Positions 34,646 to 44,791 of a stretch of 64,000 bases of DNA are shown piece by piece. Within the stretch, counting starts at the first letter, position 1, and every line of letters begins with the position of its first letter. The notes beneath the pieces are model-generated. The model made no database searches. It had not been told where the DNA came from and saw only the letters and a list, made by a program, of their open reading frames with translations. The stretch comes from Roseibacterium elongatum DSM 19469. GTDB taxonomy: Bacteria > Pseudomonadota > Alphaproteobacteria > Rhodobacterales > Rhodobacteraceae. The stretch spans positions 1,593,001-1,657,000 of the forward strand of contig NZ_CP004372.1 of NCBI RefSeq assembly GCF_000590925.1, read 5' to 3'. A program made the translations under genes and the position numbers.

Positions 34646-35209
34646 CTACTGGCTGAAACTGCCAAGCGCGTCGAAATCGACCTGTTCGAGATGCGCGATC
34701 ATCGCCTCGGTCGGGCTGCCGCTGGCCTGAATCAGGACGCGCCCGCCGATCAGCGCCGACAACTCGCCATCGGCCTGGAGGAAGTTTTCGCCATTGATGC
34801 GTTCGATACGCCCCATGGCGGCCATCAGCGAGGCATTGCCCAGCATCCCGGCCATTGCGCCGACCATCGGATTGTCGGCGACATAGGTGACGGTGAAACT
34901 GCCGGCGGCGCCGGAATAGCTGGCCTCGGCCGCGGATCCGCCGCCCATGAAGCCGAGCGCGGTGGCGGACTCGTCCGAGATGGTGCGGGTCCAGCCATCC
35001 AGAGCGGCGGGCAGGAACGTCTCGAGCCCCTCGGCCTGCAATTCGTTGAGCAATTGGGTGGCATAGGCGATTTCGCCGAGCGCATCCTGGATCTCGCCAT
35101 TTTCATAGGCGGCGATCGCGGCAGAGAGCGCATCGGTGATGTCATCGGCCTGGGCCGAGACCGGGGCGCAGAGGGCGGTGGCGGTAAGAGCGAGGAACAA
35201 GCGGCGCAT
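34646..35209 (-). CDS. exported protein of unknown function
   Basis: The 187-residue product has a signal peptide, MRRLFLALTATALCAPVSAQ. The mature region begins ADDITDALSAAIAAYENGE and continues with a helical segment, then ADNPMVGAMAGMLGNASLM and LEQVDFDALGSF. No catalytic motif is seen. It resembles small periplasmic proteins of unknown role conserved in roseobacters. It is convergent with the F0 operon and has its own upstream region. Confidence 0.75.
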   Translation of the reverse strand: MRRLFLALTATALCAPVSAQADDITDALSAAIAAYENGEIQDALGEIAYATQLLNELQAEGLETFLPAALDGWTRTISDESATALGFMGGGSAAEASYSGAAGSFTVTYVADNPMVGAMAGMLGNASLMAAMGRIERINGENFLQADGELSALIGGRVLIQASGSPTEAMIAHLEQVDFDALGSFSQ

Positions 35210-35308
35210 GGTAGGCTTTCCGAAATGAGGCAGGTGGGTCAGTGTACCGCGTCCGCTGGCGTCTCGATAGGGATGGAAAGCCCAACTTGCCGCCCCCCGC
35301 AGGCGAGG

Positions 35309-36305
35309 TCAGCCGAAGCGGTCCTGCCATGTGGGCATCACGTCACCGCCGCGGCCCGTCGCGGCATAGACGCCGCGCGCGATCGCCCGCGCCATGCACA
35401 ATGCCGCCACATGCCCGAGGATCAGCGGATCGCCGAGGGGGTCGGCCAGCGAGCGTGCGCCGGTCGCGGCCACGAAGACCAGGTCGCCGTCCATGGGCGT
35501 GTGGCTTGGCCAGATGGCGCGGGCAAAACCGTCATGGGCGGCCACGGCCATGCGGGTGGCCTGTGCCTGGGTCAGGGCGGCATCGGTGGCGACGATGGCG
35601 ATTGTGGTGTTGCGCGCCTCGCCACCTTTCACGGGCGGAATCTCGTTTGGGTCGAACGCCTCTGGTGGCGCCGGGCCCCGTCCGCCGAACTCGCCCCCCA
35701 TCTCGAACGGGGCGGCCCCAGAAATGGGCGCTCTCGCCGACCGTCACGCGCCCCAGCGCATTGACCGCTGCCAGGGCGCCGACCGTGACCCCGTTCACCA
35801 CGGCCGATGTGGACCCAAGCCCGCCCTTGAGATCGGCGATCAGAGCACCCGTGCCCGCGCCGACACTGCCGAGCGCGAATGCCTCTCCCGCGGCCCCCAA
35901 CGCGGCTTGGCCGAGCGCCTTGTACGGGTTTTCCGGCCAGGCCTTGTCGCCGCCATTGATCAGGTCGAACAGGATCGCGCCGGGCACGATGGGCACGGTC
36001 TGGTCCCCCACGACAAAGCCGCGCCCCTGCGCGCGCAGGGCATCGGCCACCCCCGAGGCGGCGTCGAGGCCAAAGGCCGATCCGCCAGACAGGACCAACG
36101 CGTCCGCCTCCTGCACCGTCTTGTCGGGGGCCAGGAGGTCGGTTTCGCGCGTGCCCGGCGCGCCGCCCATGACATGCACGGCGGCGGTAAAGGGACGCTC
36201 GCCCACCAGAACCGTGACGCCTGTCTTGATGCGCTCATCCTGCGCGTTGCCCACGCGCAGCCCCGCGACATCGGTGATCAGGTTGCGCGGGCCGGGCCGG
36301 ATCAT
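35309..36305 (-). CDS. P1-family (DmpA-like) peptidase (frameshifted)
   Basis: The protein resembles the self-cleaving P1 aminopeptidases (DmpA, BapA). The start MIRPGPRNLITDVAGLRVGN is canonical, followed by VLSGGSAFGLDAASGV and LGSTSAVVNGVTVGALAAVN. The frame breaks at a run of four G (35709-35712). Removing one base gives HFWGRPFEMGGEFGGRG and 331 residues, ending in the region with NTTIAIVATDAALTQAQ and MARAIARGVYAATGRGGD. The family nucleophile is a serine at the N-terminus of the small subunit. It ends a coupled five-gene operon. Confidence 0.8.
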
Positions 36306-36643
36306 GGCGTGATGCCTTTCCGGATCAGCTGGGGCACCTGCCCCCGGATCGGACCGAGGGCCGTCAGGCGGTCGGTCGCGCCCAGGGGGCAATCGGGCGT
36401 GGCATGGGCGGCGGGCAGGACGAGGATCAGGGTATCCTGCGGATGGGCGGTCAGGCGCGCGATGGTGGCCGCGTCGAAATAGGGGGCGAGGCGTTTTGCG
36501 GCATTCGCACGGGGGATCACCTCGACATGGTCGAGGTCGAGATCGGGCGCGACATCCCACAGATGTGCGAAGGCCAGGGGTTGGCTGGCGAAATCGCCCG
36601 CAAAGACAGTGATCTCGGCGGGCAGGCGGGCGAGGCGGGGCAT
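36302..36643 (-). CDS. conserved-looking protein of unknown function
   Basis: The 113-residue soluble product is not recognised. It starts MPRLARLPAEITVFAGDFAS and has HVEVIPRANAAKRLAPYFD. The start overlaps the stop of the upstream dehydrogenase gene as ATGA, and its stop overlaps the next start the same way. Such overlaps on both sides, along with normal codon use, support a real gene working in this operon. Confidence 0.65.
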   Translation of the reverse strand: MPRLARLPAEITVFAGDFASQPLAFAHLWDVAPDLDLDHVEVIPRANAAKRLAPYFDAATIARLTAHPQDTLILVLPAAHATPDCPLGATDRLTALGPIRGQVPQLIRKGITP

Positions 36644-37383
36644 CAGATGCAGCGCCCCCCGTCCACCTCCATCGCGACGCCGGTGATCATCGAGGCCGCG
36701 TCGGAACACAGGAACGCCGCCGCCTCGCCCATATCGTCCGGCGTCGAAAACCGCCCGATCGGGATGGTCGACAGGAATTTCGCCCGCATCTCGGGCGTGT
36801 CCTCGCCCATGAAACTGGACAGAAGCGGGGTTTCACCAGCCACGGGGGCCAGCGCGTTGACGCGGATGCCGGCGGGGGCAAGCTCCACGGCCATGGCCTT
36901 GGTCGCGGTGATCATCCAGCCCTTGGAGGCATTGTACCAGTTCAGCCGGGGGCGCGGCGAAAGGCCGGCGGTCGAGGCGATGTTGAGGATCGCGCCCGCG
37001 CCCTGCGCCTTCATCTGCGGCACGATTTCGCGCGCGGTCAGGTAGACGGACTTGGCGTTGACGGCGAGGACGCGGTCGAACTCTTCCTCACTGACGTCTT
37101 CCAGGGGCTTCGGCAGGTGGGTGATGCCCGCGTTGTTCACAAGGATGTCGATCCGGCCCCATGCGGTCAAGGCGGCCTGTGTCATCGCGGCGACCGAGGC
37201 GCCGTCGGCCACATCCACCGTTTGCGCGATGCCGCCCACCTCTTCGGCTATGGCGCGGGCGGCCTCGGCGTTGATGTCGGCGACCATCACCTGCGCGCCC
37301 TCGCGGGCGAAGATGCGCGCGATCCCGGCACCAAAGCCCGATCCGCCGCCGGTGACGATGGCGTTTTTGCCCTCAAGCCGCAT
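36643..37383 (-). CDS. SDR-family oxidoreductase (FabG-like)
   Basis: The 246-residue short-chain dehydrogenase has the NAD(P) motif TGGGSGFGAGIARIFAREGA, NNAGITH, the catalytic Ser in NIASTAGLSPRPR and the YxxxK in WYNASKGWMI. An aspartate after the second strand (MVADINAEA) favours NAD over NADP. The substrate is unknown. The operon with a thioesterase and P1 peptidase suggests catabolism of an acyl or amide compound, but this is inference. Confidence 0.9.
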   Translation of the reverse strand: MRLEGKNAIVTGGGSGFGAGIARIFAREGAQVMVADINAEAARAIAEEVGGIAQTVDVADGASVAAMTQAALTAWGRIDILVNNAGITHLPKPLEDVSEEEFDRVLAVNAKSVYLTAREIVPQMKAQGAGAILNIASTAGLSPRPRLNWYNASKGWMITATKAMAVELAPAGIRVNALAPVAGETPLLSSFMGEDTPEMRAKFLSTIPIGRFSTPDDMGEAAAFLCSDAASMITGVAMEVDGGRCI

Positions 37384-37825
37384 CGGCCTCTCCTTTCGTG
37401 CCGAGCAGATCCTGCAAGGCCGCGCGAATGTCATCGGGAAAGGGCGCGGCGCGGCGGGCGTCGAGGTCGAAAAAGACCGAGACATGGCTGGCCTCGAAGG
37501 CCAGCGCGGCGGTATCGACACGGTAGAGCCGGTGCGCGAAGCGGGCCGATTTCGTGCCCACATGTTCGACCCTGCTTTGCATCACCATCACGTCGCCCGA
37601 GAGCAGTTCGGCCCGGTAATCGGCTTCGAGATGGGCAGCAACGAGGCCGACGCGCTTTTCGGCCATGGCGATGCGCGACAGGCCAAAGCGCGTCATCAGC
37701 GAAAACATCGCATCAGAGACGGCATCGACGTAGCGCGCCACGTTCATGTGCCCGAGGATGTCGCAATCGGCGGGCTGGACCGGCCGGCGCAGCGTCTCGA
37801 TGCCGAAATGGGGGAGTTGGGTCAT
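37373..37825 (-). CDS. 4HBT-family acyl-CoA thioesterase
   Basis: The 150-residue hotdog-fold protein resembles YbgC/FcbC-type thioesterases: DCDILGHMNVARYVDAVSDAM holds the conserved Asp-x-x-x-His-Met-Asn region, followed by GLVAAHLEADYRAELLSGD and RVEHVGTKSARFAHRLYR. It overlaps the next dehydrogenase gene by 11 bases and the preceding membrane gene by four, so all are translated together. Confidence 0.88.
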   Translation of the reverse strand: MTQLPHFGIETLRRPVQPADCDILGHMNVARYVDAVSDAMFSLMTRFGLSRIAMAEKRVGLVAAHLEADYRAELLSGDVMVMQSRVEHVGTKSARFAHRLYRVDTAALAFEASHVSVFFDLDARRAAPFPDDIRAALQDLLGTKGEADAA

Positions 37826-38388
37826 TCGTTCGGGGCCTTTTCCTGTCGGGCGTGACGCATCGCGTCGATCTGGCGGGCGCGGCGCATGGGCCAGAAGGCA
37901 AGGATCGCCCCCAGCCCCGCGCCGATAGTGCTGGCATCGTGCATGAAGCCCGCGCGCAGGAACTCTGCCCGGTCGACACCCTCGGGCAGGGACACGGCCC
38001 CCTCCAGCCAGCCGGTCGCGGTCACGATGATCCCGCCGAGCATGCCGGCGATGGCGGCAAAGGTGGCCAGCACCACGACCAGCCCGATGGCGCCGATCCC
38101 GGCGGCGAAATAGCTGACATTGCGTGGCACGGCGACCAACCCGAACAGAAAGGCCGGCAGCGCCACAAGCGCCCCGACCCACCAACTGGCCTGAGCGCCC
38201 ACCAGGGCGGCGGCCAGGCGCGGGGCCATCTGGGGATCGGTGCCGAACTGTGTGAACTTGAAATCGGTGAAATAGCTGGGGCCGACGGAATAGCTGATCT
38301 GGTTGTGCAGCGCCCCGAACAGCGCCGCGGCCAGCGCCGCAAGCGCAATCAGCAGCGCGAAGATGGGGAATTTGCCGAAGCGTGACAT
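37822..38388 (-). CDS. four-helix membrane protein of unknown function
   Basis: The 188-residue protein has four hydrophobic segments, at about residues 8-28, 70-90, 98-125 and 155-170. The region between helix 1 and 2 contains HNQISYSVGPSYFTDFKF, a pattern I have seen in other Rhodobacterales proteins of unknown function. It is the first gene of a coupled minus-strand operon with thioesterase, SDR dehydrogenase, a small protein and a P1 peptidase. Confidence 0.75.
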   Translation of the reverse strand: MSRFGKFPIFALLIALAALAAALFGALHNQISYSVGPSYFTDFKFTQFGTDPQMAPRLAAALVGAQASWWVGALVALPAFLFGLVAVPRNVSYFAAGIGAIGLVVVLATFAAIAGMLGGIIVTATGWLEGAVSLPEGVDRAEFLRAGFMHDASTIGAGLGAILAFWPMRRARQIDAMRHARQEKAPNE

Positions 38389-38495
38389 GGTGCCTCCAGA
38401 GGGTCGTTATGAGGCTAGCGGGCGCGCGGGAAGAGGGAAAGCCCCCGCGAGGCCGGTGTGCCCTGCCGGGCCAGCGCGGGCCTTGGCGATGGGTA

Positions 38496-39940
38496 TTACC
38501 CGTGATGGGCGGCGACGGTTTTCAGGGCCGAAAAGCCATAGAGCGCCTCGAACCCCTTTTCGCGCCCGTGTCCCGAATGCCCGACCCCGCCAAAGGGCAG
38601 CTCGACCCCGCCCGCGGCGCCGTAGTTGTTCAAAAAGACCTGCCCCGCGCGCAGGCGTTTGGCCAGCCGCATCTGCCGCCCGCCATCCGATGACCAGACC
38701 GAGGCGACGAGGCCATAGGCCGTGCCATTGGCGATGCGTACGGCGTCCTCCTCATCCTCGAAGGGCAGCAGCACCTGCACGGGGCCGAAGATTTCCTCTT
38801 GCGCAAGGCGGTGGTCGGGGGCGAGGTCCGAGATCAGCGTGGGCGCGACGTAGTGGCCGCCCTTGGGGGCGTTATCCAGCACAGTGCCCTGCGCGGCAAT
38901 CTGTGCGGGGTCGGCCAGCGACAGGTAGCTTTCCACAATCTCTTTCTGGCGGGCCGAGATCAGCGGGCCGACATTCAGATCGGCCATCGCCGGGCCGACC
39001 CGCAGGCCGCGATAGGCCTCGGCCATGCGCTCGGTCACCTCGTCCATGCGGTCGCGTTGCACGAGGATGCGGGAGGAGGCCGAACAGGTCTGGCCCGCGT
39101 TCTGGATGCCCGCATTGACGAGGAAGGGCAGCGCCTTGTCCAGATCGGCATCCTTGAACACGAGCTGAGGCGATTTCCCGCCCAGTTCGAGCGTGACGGG
39201 GATCAGGTTTTCGGCCGCCGCCGCCTGCACCTTGCGCCCCGTGGCGACGGAGCCGGTAAAGGACAGGTGACGCACGCCCGGATGGGCGGTCAGCGCCGCG
39301 CCGGCCTCGTCCCCCAGGCCCGCCACCACGTTCAGCGCACCGGGCGGGAACCCGGCCTGCCGCGCGAGATCGGCAAAGGCCAGCGCTGTCAGACACGCCT
39401 CCTCGGCCGGTTTCAGCACGCACGCATTGCCCATGGCCAGCGCCGCGCCGATCGAGCGCCCGATGATCTGCATCGGGTAGTTCCACGGCACGATATGGCC
39501 GGTCACGCCATGGGGTTCGCGCAAGGTATAGACGGTGAACCCGGTCTGAAACGGGATCGTTTCGCCCATAACCTTGTCGGCGGCACCGCCGTAGAATTCG
39601 CAATAGCGCGCAGCGCGGTGACGTCGTTCTTGGCCTGTTGCAGGGGTTTGCCGACATCGGTCGCCTCCATCTCGGCCAGTTGGTCGAAATGCTCGGTCAC
39701 CAACTGGCCCAGATGCAGCAGCAGCCGACCGCGCTCGGCTGCGGTCAGGGTGCCCCATTCGCCCTGCAACGCCGCCTCGGCGGCCTGCACGGCGGAGTCG
39801 ACGTCGCGGTGGTCGCCGCGCGCGATGCGCCCGATCTCTTCGCCGGTCGAGGGGTTTTCGAGGGGCAGGGTCTGGCCACCGGCACAGGGCCGCCAGCGGC
39901 CGCCGATGAAGATTTGGGTCGGGTCAAACCAGGGTGTCAT
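38496..39940 (-). CDS. aldehyde dehydrogenase (frameshifted)
   Basis: The NAD(P)-dependent aldehyde dehydrogenase has an N-terminus [18 protein letters not shown], a Rossmann region with HIVPWNYPMQIIGRSIGAA, FTGSVATGRKV, catalytic Glu in VTLELGGKSPQL and catalytic Cys in NAGQTCSASSR. The family is close to betaine- or aminobutyraldehyde dehydrogenases. One base is missing near 39606-39611 in a CGCGC stretch, between KNDVTALRA and RYCEFYGGAADKV; repair gives 481 residues. It overlaps the ABC ATPase gene by 17 bases, so it belongs to the transporter operon. Confidence 0.88.
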
Positions 39941-41513
39941 GGGATCCTCCGATATGGTCGGGCAGGCGTGGGGCGGCCCGAAGAAGGGTCTGCGTGTAGG
40001 CGTGGCGCGGCCTGCTGAAGACGGCTTCGGTCGCCCCTTCTTCGACGATCTTGCCCGCCTGCATGACCATGACGCGGTCGGTGATGGCGCGCACCACGGT
40101 CAGGTCATGGCTGATGAAAAGGTAGGACAGGTGAAAGGCGTCCTGCAACTCGGCCAGCAGATCGAGGATACGCGCGCGGACCGAGACGTCGAGGGCCGAT
40201 ACCGCCTCGTCCAGCACCAGGAGTTTGGGGCGGGTGATCAGCGCGCGGGCGATGGCGATGCGCTGCCGCTGGCCGCCCGAAAACTCGTGCGGGTATTTGT
40301 GCATGTCGTCGGGCGACAGGTGGACGGCCGACAGTGCCTCGGCCACGCGGTCGCGGCGTTGCGTCCCGCGCGGCGGATCGGGCAGCAGGTGGAAGGGTTC
40401 CGCGATCAGCCGCTCGACCCGCCAGCGGGGATTGAAACTGCCATATGGGTCCTGAAACACGACTTGGATATCGGCGCGCGCAGCGCGCGGCATTTGCGGA
40501 TTGACCGGCGTGCCGTTGAGGCGGATCGCACCGCCCTGGATCGGGTCGAGCCCCAGGATCGCGCGCGTGAGGGTGGATTTTCCGCAGCCGGATTCCCCGA
40601 CAAGGCCAAGGCTTTCGCCCTGATGCAGCGCAAAGCTGACCCCATCGACGGCATGAAGGGGCGGGCCACTGCGAAACCCCTGACGCGGGCCGGGATAGCT
40701 GCGGGTGACGTTTTCGACGGCCAGCAAGGGGGCCGGGTCGGGATGCGCGGCGCGCTGGGGCTGATGCGAGGAGGCGGCGAAGAGCGCGCGAGTATAAGGG
40801 TGGTCCTGCCGTGTGAGGACGGTCTCGGTCGGCCCGGTTTCCACGATCTCGCCCTTTTGCATCACGGCGATGCGGTCGGCCATGTCGGCCACCACGGCGA
40901 GGTCATGGGTGATGAGCAGGAGCGACATCCCCTCGTCCGCCACGATATCGCGCAGCAGGTCGAGGATCTGTGCCTGCGTGGTCACGTCCAGCGCGGTGGT
41001 GGGTTCATCGGCGATCAGCAGACGCGGGTGCAGCGCGATGGCGGCGGCGATGCAGACGCGTTGTCTCTGGCCGCCCGACAGCTCGTGCGGATAGCGGTCC
41101 ATCGGGATATGCTTGAGGCCGACGCGGTCCAGCCGGTCGCGGGCGATGGCGCGGGCCTCGGCCCGGCTTTCGGTGCCATGGATCAGCAGCGTCTCGGCCA
41201 CCTGCGCGCCGATGGTCTGCACCGGGTTCAGCGCCGTCATCGGTTCCTGAAAGATCATGCCGATCTCGTTGCCGCGCAGGCGGCACAGCGCGGCCTCGGA
41301 CAATGCCAGAAGGTCGGTGCCGTCGAGATTGGCGCGGCCGGTGGTTTCCGCGCCGGTGGGCAGCAGGCCCATCAAGGCCAACGCGGTCATGGATTTGCCC
41401 GAGCCAGACTCGCCCACCAGCCCGAAGATCTCGCCCGGCGCGATGTCCAGCGACAGGTCGTGCAGGATCGGCTGGCCGTGGATGGACAGCGACAGGCGGT
41501 CGAGCGCGATCAT
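39924..41513 (-). CDS. fused double-ATPase of a peptide/nickel-type ABC importer
   Basis: The 529-residue protein joins two DppD/DppF-type ATPases. The first has [29 protein letters not shown] and [13 protein letters not shown]; the second [29 protein letters not shown] and [13 protein letters not shown]. In the second Walker B motif the usual Glu-Pro is Glu-Ala. The protein drives import through the permeases encoded just upstream, with which it overlaps by four bases. No binding-protein gene is in the operon; the nearest candidate is at 49109-50581. Confidence 0.92.
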   Translation of the reverse strand: MIALDRLSLSIHGQPILHDLSLDIAPGEIFGLVGESGSGKSMTALALMGLLPTGAETTGRANLDGTDLLALSEAALCRLRGNEIGMIFQEPMTALNPVQTIGAQVAETLLIHGTESRAEARAIARDRLDRVGLKHIPMDRYPHELSGGQRQRVCIAAAIALHPRLLIADEPTTALDVTTQAQILDLLRDIVADEGMSLLLITHDLAVVADMADRIAVMQKGEIVETGPTETVLTRQDHPYTRALFAASSHQPQRAAHPDPAPLLAVENVTRSYPGPRQGFRSGPPLHAVDGVSFALHQGESLGLVGESGCGKSTLTRAILGLDPIQGGAIRLNGTPVNPQMPRAARADIQVVFQDPYGSFNPRWRVERLIAEPFHLLPDPPRGTQRRDRVAEALSAVHLSPDDMHKYPHEFSGGQRQRIAIARALITRPKLLVLDEAVSALDVSVRARILDLLAELQDAFHLSYLFISHDLTVVRAITDRVMVMQAGKIVEEGATEAVFSRPRHAYTQTLLRAAPRLPDHIGGSHDTLV

Positions 41514-42334
41514 GACCGCCCCCGCCTGAGCCGCGGGTCGAGCACGTCGCGCAACCCGTCGCCCATCAGGTTCAGCCCCAGCACCATCAGCACGATGGCC
41601 AGACCGGGCAGGACGGCCAGCATCGGGTGGGTGTAGATCATCGTCTGCGCCTCGGCCAGCATGCGGCCCCAACTGGGCGTGGGCGGTTGCGCGCCAAGGC
41701 CCACGTAGCTGAGCGCGGCCTCGGCAAGGATGCCCAAGCTGAACTGGATCGTCGCCTGCACAATCAGCAGGTTGGCGATATTGGGCAGGATGTGTTCCGC
41801 GCTGATGCGGATGCGGCCCTTGCCGGCGGTGCGGGCGGCAAGGATGTAATCCAGCGTCCAGAGCGGCAGCGCGCCCCCGCGCGCCACGCGGGCGAAAACG
41901 GGGATGTTGAAGATGCCGATGGCGATGATCGCGTTGGTGGCCGAGGGGCCGTAGCGCGCCGTGATCAGGATGGCGATGACCAGCGACGGGAAGGCAAAGA
42001 TCAGGTCGTTGCCACGCATGATGACCTCGTCCAGAAGGCTGCCGCGCCGGGCGGCGGCGGCCAGGCCCAGCGGCACGCCAAGGCCCATGCCGATGCCCAC
42101 CGCAAGGATCGCCACCGCGATCGAGGTTTGCGCGCCCACCATTAAAAGCGACAGCACATCGCGGCCCAACTGGTCGGTGCCGAGCGGGTGCGCAAGGCTG
42201 GCGGGTTGCAGTCGGTCCGCGATGGAGACGCCATCGACCGGGTAGGGCACCCAGACGAGCGAGATCAGCGCGACGATCAGAAAGGCCCCGGACAGGACCC
42301 CTCCGAGGATAAGGGCAGGGGGCAGGCGTCTCAT
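41510..42334 (-). CDS. DppC-type ABC permease
   Basis: The 274-residue permease has five to six helices and the binding-protein-dependent transport signature in VRGGALPLWTLDYILAART then GKGRIRISAEHILPNI. The N-terminus LPPALILGGVLSGAFLIVAL is typical of DppC. It is coupled by ATGA to both neighbours, forming a heterodimer with the DppB-type permease. Confidence 0.92.
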   Translation of the reverse strand: MRRLPPALILGGVLSGAFLIVALISLVWVPYPVDGVSIADRLQPASLAHPLGTDQLGRDVLSLLMVGAQTSIAVAILAVGIGMGLGVPLGLAAAARRGSLLDEVIMRGNDLIFAFPSLVIAILITARYGPSATNAIIAIGIFNIPVFARVARGGALPLWTLDYILAARTAGKGRIRISAEHILPNIANLLIVQATIQFSLGILAEAALSYVGLGAQPPTPSWGRMLAEAQTMIYTHPMLAVLPGLAIVLMVLGLNLMGDGLRDVLDPRLRRGRS

Positions 42335-43272
42335 CTGCGGCGCAACCTCGGGTCGACCAGCGCATAGGTGATATCGACAAGGAAGGTCACGAGGATCACG
42401 GAGAAGACCAGCAGCATGGTCACGGATTCCACCACGATCAGGTCGCGCTGGGTGATGCCCTGAAAGATCAGCCGCCCGAGGCCGGGAAGGAAGAAAACGT
42501 TCTCGATGATGATGGCGCCGGCCAGCAGAAAGGAAAATTGCAGGCCGATGATCGTCAGCACCGGGATCAGCGCGTTGCGCAGGGCATGGCGGCGGATGGT
42601 CTGCCCGCGCGTCAGCCCCTTGGCCCGCGCCGTGCGCATGTAATCCTGCGAGAACGTCTCCAGCAATGCGGAGCGCATGACGCGCGCAAGGATCGAGGCC
42701 TGCGGCAGGGCCAGCGCGATGGCGGGCAGGGTCAGGGATTTCAGCGCCAGAAGGGGGTCCTCCCAGCCGGGAAACCCACCTGCCGAAAACCAGTGCAGCG
42801 TCACCGCGAACAGCAGCACAAGCAGCATCGCGAACCAGAAATTCGGCACGGCGATGCTCAGTTGTGTCGCGCCCATGATGCCGTAATCCACCACGCCGCC
42901 CCGGTTCGATGCCGCAAGGATGCCGATGGGAAAGGCGATCAGCGTGGACAGCGCCAGTGCCATCGCCGCCAGCGGCAGCGAGACCTGCAACCGGTCCAGC
43001 ACCAACTCGGCCACCGGAACGCGGTAGGTGTAGGAGATGCCGAAATCCCCCGTCAGCATGCCCCCGACCCAGTCGAGATAGCGGCCGAGCGCGCTGCCCC
43101 CGAGGCCAAGCTCATCCCGCAGGGCGGCCAGTGTCTCATCGGTTGCGTTCAGACCCAGCATGTAGGTGGCGGGATCGCCGGGGATCACCTCGATCACCGC
43201 GAAGATCACCACGCTGGCCACGATCAGGGACAGCGTCAGAGACAGGGCGCGGGTCAGGAGGTAACGCAGCAT
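42331..43272 (-). CDS. DppB-type ABC permease
   Basis: The 313-residue permease begins MLRYLLTRALSLTLSLIVAS and has EVIPGDPATYMLGLNATDE, the DppB extracytoplasmic segment, and the cytoplasmic loop DYMRTARAKGLTRGQTIRRH. It is the first gene of the transporter-dehydrogenase operon and is divergent from creatinase with a 161-base gap. Confidence 0.93.
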   Translation of the reverse strand: MLRYLLTRALSLTLSLIVASVVIFAVIEVIPGDPATYMLGLNATDETLAALRDELGLGGSALGRYLDWVGGMLTGDFGISYTYRVPVAELVLDRLQVSLPLAAMALALSTLIAFPIGILAASNRGGVVDYGIMGATQLSIAVPNFWFAMLLVLLFAVTLHWFSAGGFPGWEDPLLALKSLTLPAIALALPQASILARVMRSALLETFSQDYMRTARAKGLTRGQTIRRHALRNALIPVLTIIGLQFSFLLAGAIIIENVFFLPGLGRLIFQGITQRDLIVVESVTMLLVFSVILVTFLVDITYALVDPRLRRR

Positions 43273-43433
43273 GGCCCCGACGTTAGACGCCGCGCGTGCC
43301 CCGTGCCAGAGGGGACTTGCGCAGGCGTGCGCGCCTTGGATAATGACGCTTGGCCGGGGCGATGGCGTCGCTCCACCTCATGGCCCCTCCGCCCTGAACG
43401 CCGGGGCATGTCTTGTACAAGGAGGGTCGGCCG

Positions 43434-44636
43434 ATGGAGCGCCCCCAGTTCTTCCGATTTCACAATGGCGAAAAGGCCCCGCTGCCGTTCACTCTGGCCG
43501 AGTATGACAGCCGTCTGATGGGCCTGCGGTCGATCATGGATGCGCATGGTCTGGACGCGGTCGTCCTGACCTCGATGCACAATATCGCCTATTACTCCGG
43601 CTTCCTCTACTGCGCCTTCGGGCGGCCATATGGCCTTGTCGTGACGGCCTCGGACGCGGTGGTCATCAGCGCGGGCATCGACGCGGGCCAGCCGTGGCGG
43701 CGCTGTGCCTGTGATGCGATCACCTACACCGATTGGGAGCGTGACAATTACTGGCGCGCGGTGGCCCATGTGGCGGGCACCGGGCGGCGCATCGGCATCG
43801 AAGAGGATCACATGACGCTGGCGCAATGCGAAAAGCTGCGCCATCTGCTGCGGCCGCAATCCACGCTCGATATCGCGCCGCAGACGATGCGCCAGCGCAT
43901 GGTGAAATCCGAAGCGGAACGCGAATTGATCCGTGCGGGCGCCAAGGTGGCCGATGTCGGTGGCTACGCCATCCGTGATGCCATCCGCGAAGGTGCGCGC
44001 GAGATCGACGTGGCCATGGCGGGCCGCGACGCGATGGAGGCCGAGATCGCCGCGCGCTTCCCCGATGCCGAGTACCGCGACACATGGGTCTGGTTCCAGT
44101 CCGGCATCAACACAGATGGCGCGCATAACCCGGTGACAGCGCGCAAGCTGGCGCGCGGCGATATCCTGTCGCTGAATACCTTCCCGATGATTTCGGGCTA
44201 CTACACCGCGTTGGAACGCACCCTTTTCGTGGGCGAGGTCGATGACGCCTCGCTCGCCTATTGGCAGGCGAATGTCGGCGCGCACGAGTTGGGCATGAGC
44301 CTGATCAAGCCGGGCGCGACCTGTGCCGGGATCACCCACGCGATCAACGATTTCTTTGCCGAACGTGACATGCTGCAATATCGCAGCTTCGGCTATGGCC
44401 ATTCCTTTGGCGTGCTGTCGCATTACTATGGCCGCGAAGCGGGGCTGGAACTGCGCGAAGACATCGACACCGTGCTGGAACCCGGCATGGTCATCTCGAT
44501 GGAGCCGATGCTGACCATCCCCGAGGGGCAGCCGGGCGCGGGCGGCTACCGCGAGCATGACATCCTGATCGTGACCGCAGACGGCGCCGAGGACATCACC
44601 GGTTTCCCTTATGGCCCGGACCACAACGTGATCTGA
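43434..44636 (+). CDS. creatinase (creatine amidinohydrolase)
   Basis: Creatinase hydrolyses creatine to sarcosine and urea. The 400-residue protein matches the Pseudomonas enzyme throughout: CAFGRPYGLVVTASDAVVIS, AGQPWRR, YTDWERDNYW, WFQSGINTDGAHNPVTARKL (with the catalytic histidine), SGYYTALERTLF, GYGHSFGVLSHYYGREAGLE and GGYREHDILIV. These pita-bread enzymes need no metal. AAGGAGGG sits seven bases before the ATG. The divergent ABC importer and aldehyde dehydrogenase may supply or process the substrate. Other amidinohydrolases of the same fold cannot be fully excluded. Confidence 0.88.
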   Translation: MERPQFFRFHNGEKAPLPFTLAEYDSRLMGLRSIMDAHGLDAVVLTSMHNIAYYSGFLYCAFGRPYGLVVTASDAVVISAGIDAGQPWRRCACDAITYTDWERDNYWRAVAHVAGTGRRIGIEEDHMTLAQCEKLRHLLRPQSTLDIAPQTMRQRMVKSEAERELIRAGAKVADVGGYAIRDAIREGAREIDVAMAGRDAMEAEIAARFPDAEYRDTWVWFQSGINTDGAHNPVTARKLARGDILSLNTFPMISGYYTALERTLFVGEVDDASLAYWQANVGAHELGMSLIKPGATCAGITHAINDFFAERDMLQYRSFGYGHSFGVLSHYYGREAGLELREDIDTVLEPGMVISMEPMLTIPEGQPGAGGYREHDILIVTADGAEDITGFPYGPDHNVI

Positions 44637-44696
44637 TCGGGCCCTGGCGCTCGCGGGGCAGGGCGGCGCGCCCACGCTTGCGATCCATGCCCCGTG

Positions 44697-44736
44697 CCGT
44701 CATGAAACTGACATGTGGCCGTAACGTCACCGTCAT
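44697..44736 (+). promoter_or_regulatory. tandem PHO boxes (PhoB sites)
   Basis: Four 7-base half sites, CCGTCAT, CTGACAT, CCGTAAC and CCGTCAT, start at 44697, 44708, 44719 and 44730, exactly 11 bases apart. This equals two consecutive PHO boxes of the CTGTCAT-N4-CTGTCAT type bound by PhoB. They lie 56 bases before a phytase-like gene, so induction by phosphate limitation is likely. Confidence 0.75.
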
Positions 44737-44791
44737 GGCCATGCGCCAAAGGAAGCGGGTGCAATTCTGCGACAACCCCTGGGGGATCCGT

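Noticed and set aside
38799..41636. 945-codon plus-strand frame opposite the aldehyde dehydrogenase and ABC ATPase
   Set aside because: It is antisense to two real genes and crosses their junction without any domain signal.
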